Source: Hymenobacter nivis
GTDB lineage: Bacteria > Bacteroidota > Bacteroidia > Cytophagales > Hymenobacteraceae
DNA length: 64,000 nucleotides
Assembly: GCF_006439025.1 (NCBI RefSeq)
Contig: NZ_RCYZ01000001.1
Coordinates: forward strand, 62,001-126,000
Direction of reading: 5' to 3'
The notes beneath the pieces were generated by a model. That model was not told where the DNA came from, searched no databases, and saw nothing but the letters and a program-made list of their open reading frames with translations. Shown here piece by piece: positions 26,440 to 34,285 of the stretch (positions within the stretch are counted from its first letter, which is position 1; every line of letters starts with the position of its first letter). A program made the translations under genes and the position numbers.

Positions 26440-26464
26440 CGTCTCTAAAACAGCAACAACGTAG

Positions 26465-27550
26465 ATGTCCCAAACAGTAAAACTCATCCTCGAAGACGGC
26501 ACCGAAATCCAGGGCGAATCCTTCGGGGCCCTAACTTCCGCCGCGGGCGAAGTGGTGTTCAGCACGGCCATGACCGGCTACCCCGAAAACCTCACCGACC
26601 CGTCCTTCGCCGGCCAGATTCTGGTGCTCACCACCCCCATGGTGGGCAATTACGGCGTACCCGGCGAGGAGCTGTACGAGTCGATTTCCACCATTTTCGA
26701 GTCAGATAAAATTCACATTGCCGGGCTCGTGGTGAGCTACTACTCCGAGGAGCATAGCCACTGGCACGCCGCCAAAAGCCTCGGCGACTGGCTCAAGGAG
26801 TACAACATCCCCGGCATTTTTGGCGTCGATACCCGCATGCTCACCAAGAAGCTGCGCGAGAAGGGCGCCATGCTGGGCAAAATCGTGGCCGAGGAAGACG
26901 TGCCCCTGCACGACCCCAACCTGGACAACCTCGTGGCCCAGGTGAGCCCGGCCGGTGTGCAGCACTACGGCAGCGGCCAGCACAAAATCGTGCTCGTGGA
27001 CTGCGGCACCAAAACCAACATTATCCGCTGCTTCCTGGAGCGCGACGTGGAGCTGATTCGGGTGCCCTGGGACTACGATTTCACCACGCTGGACTACGAC
27101 GGCCTGTTCCTGAGCAACGGCCCCGGCGACCCCAAAATGTGCGCGCCCACCATTCAGAACCTCCATAAAGCGCTGCAACAGGACAAGCCGATTTTCGGCA
27201 TCTGCCTGGGCAGCCAGCTCATGGGCCTGGCCGCGGGCGGCGACACCTTCAAGCTAAAATACGGCCACCGCAGCCACAACCAGCCCGTGAAGCTCACCGG
27301 CACCCAGCACTGCTACATCACCAGCCAAAACCACGGCTTCGCGGTAGACACCGCCACCCTGCCCGCCGAGTGGGACATGCTATTCGAGAACCTGAACGAC
27401 GGCACCTGCGAAGGCATCAAGCACAAAACCAAGCCGTTCTTCTCCACCCAGTTTCACCCCGAAGCTGCTGGGGGCCCCCAGGATACGGAGTTTCTGTTTG
27501 ATGACTTTTTGAAAGCGGTGGTGGAGTATAAGACCACAACAGCCAAATAG
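26465..27550 (+). CDS. carA: Carbamoyl-phosphate synthase small subunit
   Basis: A 361-residue glutamine amidotransferase subunit that supplies ammonia for carbamoyl phosphate. The N-terminal CPSase domain begins LILEDGTEIQGESFG. The class I glutaminase triad is visible: Cys in FGICLGSQLMGLA, and His/Glu in TQFHPEAAGGP. By eye it resembles the fused eukaryotic CAD type (FLSNGPGDP, ITSQNHGFAVDT, FSTQFHPEAAGGPQDTEFLF) more than E. coli CarA. Its partner carB lies 626 bp downstream, with an unrelated low-GC gene in between. Confidence 0.96.
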   Translation: MSQTVKLILEDGTEIQGESFGALTSAAGEVVFSTAMTGYPENLTDPSFAGQILVLTTPMVGNYGVPGEELYESISTIFESDKIHIAGLVVSYYSEEHSHWHAAKSLGDWLKEYNIPGIFGVDTRMLTKKLREKGAMLGKIVAEEDVPLHDPNLDNLVAQVSPAGVQHYGSGQHKIVLVDCGTKTNIIRCFLERDVELIRVPWDYDFTTLDYDGLFLSNGPGDPKMCAPTIQNLHKALQQDKPIFGICLGSQLMGLAAGGDTFKLKYGHRSHNQPVKLTGTQHCYITSQNHGFAVDTATLPAEWDMLFENLNDGTCEGIKHKTKPFFSTQFHPEAAGGPQDTEFLFDDFLKAVVEYKTTTAK

Positions 27551-27562
27551 CTTTTGTCAGCC

Positions 27563-28063
27563 ATGACAACGGATAAAAGCGAAATTCTCAAAGTATTGAA
27601 AGCGGCGCTTTGCGGCACGTACTACACGGAATTCAAATATTATATCACCGCTTTTGAGTACGAACTACTTAATGACAGCCTTGATATTAGCGCCTATCTC
27701 GTTGTCAGCGAAATTGAACTAGCAGATAAGATTGAGTGGAACAAGTGGGTGCAGTCAGCTCCATTCAATATAGCGAATAACAATGGGCCAGAAGAGCCTG
27801 CCAGAGTCTTTTTGATGGGCCTATTAACGCAGGCCATAGTTCAAGATGTAGAAGAAGAGAATGAAGGCACAATCATACTTACTTTCCAAAATGGACTGAA
27901 GGTGAGACTGGTAGGCGAAGTCGAAATCGAAGATATTTCCTGGACTATTCAATTCAGAAATTCTGATGGACAGAAAATTGGCGAGTGCACCTGCTCGTTC
28001 AATAAACTGTTTTTGAATATCAGTGAAGAGTTAGCACATAAGCTGCATTTGGCAAGCCATTGA
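27563..28063 (+). CDS. Hypothetical protein inserted between carA and carB
   Basis: A 166-residue soluble protein, not recognised. It is acidic, with no signal peptide or membrane helix, and probably alternates helices (KSEILKVLKAAL, ISEELAHKLHLASH) with strands. ATG 27563 is preferred over an in-frame TTG at 27554. Base composition is markedly more AT-rich than the flanking carA and carB genes, a sign of recent arrival. It lies 12 bp after carA, with a dispersed-repeat copy on its downstream side. An immunity or small regulatory role is possible, but nothing in the sequence proves it. Confidence 0.65.
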   Translation: MTTDKSEILKVLKAALCGTYYTEFKYYITAFEYELLNDSLDISAYLVVSEIELADKIEWNKWVQSAPFNIANNNGPEEPARVFLMGLLTQAIVQDVEEENEGTIILTFQNGLKVRLVGEVEIEDISWTIQFRNSDGQKIGECTCSFNKLFLNISEELAHKLHLASH

Positions 28064-28097
28064 TTTAGAAACTTGGACTGGTTGATTGTGCAACGAA

Positions 28098-28144
28098 GCG
28101 GTAGAGATGTTTCGACTCCGCTGCGCTCCGCTCAATATGACGTT
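28098..28144. repeat. Dispersed repeat copy upstream of carB (single arm)
   Basis: GCGGTAGAGATGTTTCGACTCCGCT...ATGACGTT is a variant of the arms of the 31445-31540 element, with 8 extra bases (GCGCTCCG) and a few mismatches. It occurs here once, without an opposing arm, 31 bp before carB. Confidence 0.7.
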
Positions 28145-28175
28145 CAAGCCGTTCAAATAGAACACACCCCTTAGA

Positions 28176-31100
28176 ATGAACAAACCCAACAAAGTTCTCA
28201 TCCTTGGTTCCGGCGCCCTCAAAATTGGCGAGGCCGGGGAGTTCGATTATTCCGGCTCGCAGGCCCTCAAGGCGCTGAAAGAGGAAGGCATCCGCACCAT
28301 CCTCATCAACCCCAACATTGCCACCGTGCAGACGTCGGACAACATTGCCGACGACGTGTACTTCCTGCCCGTGACGCCTTACTTCGTGGAGGAGGTCATT
28401 AAGAAGGAGCAGCCCGACGGCATTTTGGTGGCCTTTGGCGGCCAAACGGCGCTGAACTGTGCCGTGGCCCTGTACCGCGCCGGCGTGTTCGAGAAATACA
28501 ACGTGAAAGTGCTGGGCACGCCCGTGCAGAGCATTATCGACACCGAGGACCGGGATATTTTCAAGGAGAAACTAGAGCAGATTGGCGTGCTCTCGGCCCG
28601 CAGCGTGGCCGTGACCACGATGGACGACGCGCTGGCAGCGGCCGAGAAAATCGGCTTCCCCATTATTGTGCGGGCGGCGTTTGCGCTGGGCGGCCTGGGC
28701 AGCGGCTTCGCCAACAACATGGACGAGCTGCGGACGCTGGCCCAAAAGTCCTTCACGACTTCCGACCAGATTTTGGTGGAAGAATCGCTGAAGGGCTGGA
28801 AGGAAGTGGAGTACGAAGTGGTGCGCGATGCCTATGATAACTGCATCACGGTCTGCAACATGGAGAACTTCGACCCCATCGGCATCCACACCGGCGAGAG
28901 CATCGTGGTGGCCCCGTCGCAGACGCTCAGCAACCGCGAGTACCACAAGCTGCGCAGCATCGGCATCCAAACCATCCGCCACCTGGGCATCGTGGGCGAG
29001 TGCAATATTCAGTACGCGCTCGACCCCGTTTCGGAGGATTACCGCGTAATTGAAGTGAACGCGCGCCTGTCGCGCTCCTCGGCGCTGGCCTCCAAGGCCA
29101 CGGGCTACCCGCTGGCCTTCGTGGCCGCCAAGCTAAGCCTGGGCTACTCGCTGGCCGAACTGAAAAACAGCGTAACGCAGACGACCTCGGCCTTCTTCGA
29201 GCCGGCCCTCGACTACGTGGTGGTGAAGCTGCCGCGCTGGGATTTGGGTAAATTCGCGGGCGTTAACCGCCAGATTGGCAGCGCCATGAAGAGCGTGGGT
29301 GAGGTCATGGCTATCGGCAAATCCTTCGAGGAAGCCATTCAGAAAGGCCTGCGGATGCTGGACACCGGCAAGCGCGGCTTCGTGGCCAACCGGCCCGAGG
29401 ACGAGTTGGATAACGCCGCCATCGACCAGCTCCTGAGCGAGCCGAACGAGGAGCGCATCTTTGCCATTAACAGCGCGTTTGAGGCCGGCTACTCGCTGGA
29501 GCAGGTGCATCAATTGACGAAAATTGACCACTGGTTTTTACAGCGCTTGTACACCATTTTCGAGCTTGGCAATCAACTGGCTGCTGGTCGCTCCAATGGC
29601 CTTGATGGCTTAGAAACCAAGCTGCTACGTGACGTCAAGAAAGCCGGTTTCTCCGACCAGCAAATTGCCGTGAAACTGCTGGGCGAAGGCGACGTGAAGG
29701 CCGACGAGCTGCTGGTGCGCGCGCACCGCAAGGCCCTGGGCGTGCTGCCCGTGGTGAAGCAGATTGACACGCTGGCGGCCGAGTTTCCGGCCAAAACCAA
29801 CTACCTATACACCACTTACTACGGCACCGAAAACGACCTGGAGCGCGAAACCGCGCAGTCGGTGGTGGTGCTGGGCTCGGGCGTGTACCGCATCGGCTCA
29901 TCGGTCGAGTTTGACTGGTGCGGCGTGCAGGCCGTGCAAACGGCGGCGGCCGAGGGCTACAAAACCATCATCATCAACTACAACCCCGAAACCGTTTCGA
30001 CCGACTACGATGTGTCGGACCGGCTGTATTTCGAGGAGCTGAGTTTCGAACGGGTGATGGACATCCTGGATTTTGAGCAGCCCGGCGGCGTGATTCTGAG
30101 CACCGGCGGCCAGATTCCCAACAACCTGGCCACCCGTTTGGCCGATGTCAACGCGCCCATCCTAGGCACCGCACCAGCCCGTATTGACGAGGCCGAGAAC
30201 CGCCACAAGTTCTCCAGCATCATGGACGAGCTGGGCATTTCTCAGCCGCGCTGGAAGGAACTGACCTCGCTGGAAGCCATGAACGAGTTCGTGCGCGAAG
30301 TCGGTTTCCCGGTGCTCATCCGGCCGAGCTACGTGCTATCGGGCGCCGCTATGAACGTGGTATCCAACAAGTTTGAGCTAGAAGCCTTCCTGCAAACCGC
30401 TGTGGAAGTGAGCGCCGAATACCCAGTGGTGGTGTCGGAATTCATCCAGGAAGCCAAGGAAATTGAGCTGGACGCGGTGGCCGACCACGGCGAGATCGTG
30501 AGCTATGCCATCTCGGAGCACGTGGAGTTTGCCGGCGTGCACTCCGGCGACGCTACTATGTACTACCCACCCCAACGGGTGTACGTGGGCACCATCCGCA
30601 AGCTGAAAATTATCGCCGAAAAGATTGCCAAGCGCTACGAAATCAGCGGCCCGTTCAACATCCAGTTTCTGGAAAAAAACGGCGAAATCCGGGTGATTGA
30701 GTGCAACATCCGCGCCTCGCGCAGCTACCCGTTCGTATCGAAAATATCGGGCAACAACCTCATCAAGAAAGCCACGCAAATCCTGCTGGGCAAACCCGTA
30801 GAGCGCGACGAAAGCGAGCGGATTTACGACCTGCCCTTCGTGGGCGTGAAGGCCCCGCAGTTCTCCTTCACCCGCCTGCCCGGCGCCGACCCCGTGCTGC
30901 GCGTCGACATGGTGAGCACCGGCGAAGTCGGCTGCCTAGGCGACACCGCTGAGGAAGCCCTGCTGAAATCGATGCTGAGCGTGGGCTACAAAATCCCGCA
31001 GAAAACAGTGCTCATTTCCGGCGGCCCCATCATCTCCAAAGTGGCCCTGCTCGCGCCCGCCGCGCTGCTGGTAAAAAAGGGATACACCGTGTACGCCACG

Positions 31101-31409
31101 CAAGGCACGCACCGCTTCTTTGCCGAAAACGGCATCCCGAGCAGCCTCCTCTTCTGGCCCGATGAGATGCAGGAGCCCAACGTGCTGACATATTTGAAGG
31201 AAAAGAAAATCGACCTGGTCATCAATATTCCCAAAAACCTGTCGAAAGGCGAATTGGATAACGACTACAAAATCCGCCGTACGTCCGTGGATTTTGGCGT
31301 TGGTTTGCTAACGAATGCGCGGCTAGCGAAGGCGTTTATTCAGGCGTTTTGCACGCTGGAAATGAAGGACTTGAAGATTAAGAGCTGGAACGAGTATAAG
31401 GCGATGTAA
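28176..31409 (+). CDS. carB: Carbamoyl-phosphate synthase large subunit
   Basis: A 1077-residue synthetase with two ATP-grasp halves that make carboxyphosphate and then carbamoyl phosphate. First half: VLILGSGALKIGEAGEFDYS at the N-terminus; second half begins near residue 565 with VVVLGSGVYRIGSSVEFDWC. The C-terminal MGS-like regulatory domain (from about 945, KTVLISGGP... YATQGTHRFFAENG) is present, so allosteric control is possible. The first-half motif ends GEAGEFDYSGSQ, close to the eukaryotic CAD form, whereas E. coli has a variant with Cys. Together with ArgF' downstream it probably supplies both arginine and pyrimidine pathways. Full length for the family. Confidence 0.97.
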   Translation: MNKPNKVLILGSGALKIGEAGEFDYSGSQALKALKEEGIRTILINPNIATVQTSDNIADDVYFLPVTPYFVEEVIKKEQPDGILVAFGGQTALNCAVALYRAGVFEKYNVKVLGTPVQSIIDTEDRDIFKEKLEQIGVLSARSVAVTTMDDALAAAEKIGFPIIVRAAFALGGLGSGFANNMDELRTLAQKSFTTSDQILVEESLKGWKEVEYEVVRDAYDNCITVCNMENFDPIGIHTGESIVVAPSQTLSNREYHKLRSIGIQTIRHLGIVGECNIQYALDPVSEDYRVIEVNARLSRSSALASKATGYPLAFVAAKLSLGYSLAELKNSVTQTTSAFFEPALDYVVVKLPRWDLGKFAGVNRQIGSAMKSVGEVMAIGKSFEEAIQKGLRMLDTGKRGFVANRPEDELDNAAIDQLLSEPNEERIFAINSAFEAGYSLEQVHQLTKIDHWFLQRLYTIFELGNQLAAGRSNGLDGLETKLLRDVKKAGFSDQQIAVKLLGEGDVKADELLVRAHRKALGVLPVVKQIDTLAAEFPAKTNYLYTTYYGTENDLERETAQSVVVLGSGVYRIGSSVEFDWCGVQAVQTAAAEGYKTIIINYNPETVSTDYDVSDRLYFEELSFERVMDILDFEQPGGVILSTGGQIPNNLATRLADVNAPILGTAPARIDEAENRHKFSSIMDELGISQPRWKELTSLEAMNEFVREVGFPVLIRPSYVLSGAAMNVVSNKFELEAFLQTAVEVSAEYPVVVSEFIQEAKEIELDAVADHGEIVSYAISEHVEFAGVHSGDATMYYPPQRVYVGTIRKLKIIAEKIAKRYEISGPFNIQFLEKNGEIRVIECNIRASRSYPFVSKISGNNLIKKATQILLGKPVERDESERIYDLPFVGVKAPQFSFTRLPGADPVLRVDMVSTGEVGCLGDTAEEALLKSMLSVGYKIPQKTVLISGGPIISKVALLAPAALLVKKGYTVYATQGTHRFFAENGIPSSLLFWPDEMQEPNVLTYLKEKKIDLVINIPKNLSKGELDNDYKIRRTSVDFGVGLLTNARLAKAFIQAFCTLEMKDLKIKSWNEYKAM

Positions 31410-31444
31410 ATCGGCAGGACAATAGCGAAAGCAACTTTTACATA

Positions 31445-31540
31445 GAACGTCATGCTGAGCGGAGTCGAAGCATTTCTACCGCGAGAGTAATTATTTACTA
31501 CTGCGGTAGAAATGCTTCGACTCCGCTCAGCATGACGTTC
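31445..31540. repeat. 96-bp inverted repeat between carB and argF'
   Basis: Two perfect 38-bp arms (left GAACGTCATGCTGAGCGGAG..., right its complement) flank a 20-bp AT-rich loop. The right arm is followed by TTTTTG. The core TCATGCTGAGCGGAGTCGAA is a dispersed intergenic repeat type seen in many Bacteroidota. A single-arm copy lies at 28098. It could terminate carB and reduce argF' expression, or be a REP-like mobile repeat. Confidence 0.85.
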
Positions 31541-31559
31541 TTTTTGACAATGAAACCCT

Positions 31560-32504
31560 ATGAAAAACTTCACCTCCTTCGCCGATGCGGGCGACTACAA
31601 AGCCCTGCTGGCGAAGGCTCTCGAAATAAAGGCTAATCCCTACGGCTACCAGCAAATTGGCAAGAACAAAACTGTGGGGCTCATCTTTTTTAACCCCAGC
31701 CTGCGCACCCGGCTCAGCTCGCTGAAGGCGGCCTACAACCTGGGGGCCCAGGCCTGGGTGCTGAACGCCGGGGCCGACTCGTGGACGCTGGAAACAGCCG
31801 ACGGCGCAGTGATGAACGGCGGCACCCAGGAGCACATTAAGGACGCTATTGCCGTGATGAGCGAGTACTGCGACGTGCTGGGCGTGCGCACGTTCCCCAC
31901 GCTCAAGGATAAGGCGGAGGACTATGGCGAGGTTCTATTCAACAAGATTGTGCGGTACGCTACCGTGCCGGTCATCAGCCTGGAAAGCGCCACGTTGCAC
32001 CCGCTGCAAAGCTTTGCCGACCTCATTACGGTAGCTGAAACCAAGCAGAAGGAGCGCGTGAAAGTGGTGCTCACTTGGGCCCCGCACGTGCGCGCCCTGC
32101 CCCAGTGCGTGCCCAACTCGTTTGCCGACTGGTTTTCAGAGGTGGACTGGGTGGATTTCGTCATTACCCACCCCGAGGGCTACGAGCTTGACCCCAAGTT
32201 CACAAAGGGCGCCCGCATCGAGTACGACCAGCGCAAGGCGTTTGAGGGCGCCGATTACATCTACGCCAAAAACTGGAGCAGCTACCGCGACTACGGCCAA
32301 ATCTTGAGCACCGACCCCGCTTGGATGGTGAGCGAGGCCCACATGGCCCTCACCGACAACGGTAAATTCATGCACTGCCTGCCCGTGCGCCGCAACGTGG
32401 TGGTGACGGACGCGGTGCTCGACTCGCCCAATTCGCTCATCGTCCGGGAAGCCGGCAACCGTACTTTTTCGATGCAAACGGTGCTGCACGAGCTGCTGAA
32501 GTAG
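31560..32504 (+). CDS. argF': N-acyl-L-ornithine carbamoyltransferase (ArgF', acetyl- or succinyl-ornithine type)
   Basis: A 314-residue carbamoyltransferase. The carbamoyl-phosphate loop is FFNPSLRTRLSS, shared with the Bacteroidota succinylornithine and Xanthomonas acetylornithine enzymes, not the STRT form of ordinary ornithine carbamoyltransferase. HPLQSFADLIT, TWAPHVRALPQCVPNSFADW and MHCLPVRRNVVVTD are also typical of ArgF'. In structural work, position 90 of the B. fragilis enzyme (Pro) and the matching Glu92 of Xanthomonas decide succinyl versus acetyl. Here residue 90 is Gln (NGGTQEHIKDA), so substrate cannot be called. Last gene of the rightward cluster, ended by a terminator at 32538. 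Confidence 0.93.
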   Translation: MKNFTSFADAGDYKALLAKALEIKANPYGYQQIGKNKTVGLIFFNPSLRTRLSSLKAAYNLGAQAWVLNAGADSWTLETADGAVMNGGTQEHIKDAIAVMSEYCDVLGVRTFPTLKDKAEDYGEVLFNKIVRYATVPVISLESATLHPLQSFADLITVAETKQKERVKVVLTWAPHVRALPQCVPNSFADWFSEVDWVDFVITHPEGYELDPKFTKGARIEYDQRKAFEGADYIYAKNWSSYRDYGQILSTDPAWMVSEAHMALTDNGKFMHCLPVRRNVVVTDAVLDSPNSLIVREAGNRTFSMQTVLHELLK

Positions 32505-33012
32505 CTGGGGTAATGGCGAGCTTACCTGCTGATAATGGGGCCCCCGAGTTTCGGTGGGCCCTTTTCGTTGCACATCGTGCGTGCTCAGATTGCAGCCGAG
32601 GAACACTTACTTGCTACTCGGGTCGCAGGGATGGCGGCACGGTATGCGGCGCAGCCTGCTGATGGCTGCTGGAATAGCGCAGGTTACGTTCCCACACCGC
32701 GTCCACGTCTTGGCAACGGTTGGGAAGTTGCGGCAATCGCAACGACTGCCTTGTGTGGGGTTGCCGCCCTGCTAAAAATTCTGGGTGTGCCCGGCGGCAA
32801 GAGGCGGCAGAATGATGCCGTGGGGACTCAAATTTTCACTACACTGTCCTTTGACTCACAACAAGTTAAACAAAGTCATTTTACTTGAATGTGGCGAAAT
32901 CGGTTGGCAAAGGATGGTTCCTACGGCTTTGCCTCAGAAAATTGTAGATTTATCGATAATAACTTCATGTTTTGGCAGCACTTCACCCGCCTGGCCGCGC
33001 CTGCCTTTTCCA
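32505..33012. other. Intergenic region, 508 bp, between argF' and lacI-type gene
   Basis: It holds the argF' terminator (32538-32565) and must hold the promoter of the LacI-type regulator. A frame of 117 codons from 32535 begins inside the terminator and has no protein character. The last 130 bp before the regulator are AT-rich (ATTTATCGATAATAACTTCATG, about 32947) and the best promoter candidate. Confidence 0.5.
32538..32565 (+). terminator. Terminator after argF'
   Basis: GGGCCCCCGA-GTT-TCGGTGGGCCC followed by TTTT, with one bulge in the stem, 34 bp past the argF' stop codon. The stem is built on the GGGCCC palindrome. Confidence 0.75.
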
Positions 33013-34032
33013 ATGGACAAAATCAACATCAAGCGTCTGGCCGAAGAGCTGAACCTATCCACGTCGACCATTTCCCGGGCCTTGCAGGACAGCTACCAGA
33101 TCGGGGCCGCAACCAAGCAGCGGGTACTGGAGCTGGCCAAAAAGCTCAACTACCAGCCCAACCCCCACGCCAGCAGCCTGGGCAGCAGCCGGAGCAAAAC
33201 CATTGCCGTCGTCATTCCAGAGGTCTTCGATAGCTACTTCGCGCTGGCCATCAACGGCATTGAGGCCGTGGCTCAGGCCCAGGGCTACCACGTACTTATC
33301 TACCTCACGCACGAGCGGTTGCAGCTGGAGCAGGAGATTTTGCACGCCTTCCGGAGTGGCCGGGTAGATGGCGTGGTGATATCAGTATCGGCCGAAACTA
33401 CGTCTACAGCGCACATCCAGGCTCTGCGAGCGCAGGGCGTGCCAGTGGTATTTTTCGACCGCGCGGCTGACGACGTTGACACGGCACGGGTGACGACCAA
33501 TGATACTGAGAGCGCCTACCAGGCCACCTGCCACCTCATCGAGCGCCGGTGCACCACGCTCCTATTGCTTTCCATTTCGCGCCACCTTTCCATCGGCCGG
33601 CAGCGCATTGCGGGCTACCGCCAGGCCTTAACCGAACACGGCCTGGCGTTCCGCGACGACGACATTGTGGACTGCGGCCAAGACCCAGAAGCCAACCGCG
33701 AGCTGCTGGAAGCAACCCTGCGAGCGCGCCCCGGCATCGACGGCATTATCTCCACCGTTGAGATGCTGACCGAGAGCACCTACCAGGCTTGCTACGCCCT
33801 GCACCGGCGTATTCCGCAGGATGTGAAGGTGGTTAGCTTCTACAACTCGCGCTCAGCGGCCATCCTCAACCCGTCGCTGACCACCATCAGCCAGCCCGCT
33901 TTCGAGATGGGGAAGACTGCCGCGACGCTACTGCTCAAAGCCCTGCGAAACCCGAAAAGCACCCTAGTGGCCGAAAATGTCGTGCTACCGTCCGTACTCA
34001 CCATCCGCAATTCGACGGCCTCTATTGGGTAG
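33013..34032 (+). CDS. LacI family transcriptional regulator of the pectin/galacturonate locus
   Basis: A 339-residue repressor. The N-terminal helix-turn-helix (INIKRLAEELNLSTSTISRAL) and hinge (LAKKLNYQPNPHASSLGSSR) are complete. The sugar-binding domain is periplasmic-binding-protein-like (KTIAVVIPEVFDSYFALAI through the C-terminal ISQPAFEMGKTAATLLLKAL). ATG 33013 gives the standard short lead to the first helix. It stands directly upstream of susC on the same strand. Two sites of the LacI-family type (AAnCGnTT core) lie at 34163-34195 before susC. It probably represses the locus and responds to a galacturonate-pathway sugar acid; that effector is inferred. Confidence 0.92.
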   Translation: MDKINIKRLAEELNLSTSTISRALQDSYQIGAATKQRVLELAKKLNYQPNPHASSLGSSRSKTIAVVIPEVFDSYFALAINGIEAVAQAQGYHVLIYLTHERLQLEQEILHAFRSGRVDGVVISVSAETTSTAHIQALRAQGVPVVFFDRAADDVDTARVTTNDTESAYQATCHLIERRCTTLLLLSISRHLSIGRQRIAGYRQALTEHGLAFRDDDIVDCGQDPEANRELLEATLRARPGIDGIISTVEMLTESTYQACYALHRRIPQDVKVVSFYNSRSAAILNPSLTTISQPAFEMGKTAATLLLKALRNPKSTLVAENVVLPSVLTIRNSTASIG

Positions 34033-34162
34033 TGAATGTGGGCGAATTAGGGCCCCCAGGGCAAAGTTTACTGCGGGCGTTTCGCTTTGTTAATCAACGC
34101 TTCATCTTCGGAAACAGGGCTAAAAGGTGAATTAATTGGCCTGTAGGAGACTACCGGAGACC

Positions 34163-34195
34163 AAAACGCTTGTGCCAGATTACGCAAGCGTTTGC
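34163..34195. promoter_or_regulatory. Two candidate LacI-family operators upstream of susC
   Basis: AAAACGCTTG (34163-34172) and GCAAGCGTTTGC (34184-34195) each hold the AAnCGnTT core bound by LacI-family helix-turn-helix domains. They form an inverted pair with centres about 22 bp apart, near two helical turns, which suits two dimers on one face. They lie about 90 bp before the susC ATG and 130 bp after the regulator gene. Confidence 0.6.
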
Positions 34196-34285
34196 GCAGA
34201 TATAGGCTTGTTCATAGTATCTACATTCAGGTTAGGGTATCAATTTCGTGGTCTTAATCGCCCACTTTTTATTCCCTTTTTGTGT

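Noticed and set aside
32535..32888. 117-codon frame after argF'
   Set aside because: It starts inside the argF' terminator, has no recognisable features, and its composition fits random high-GC sequence.
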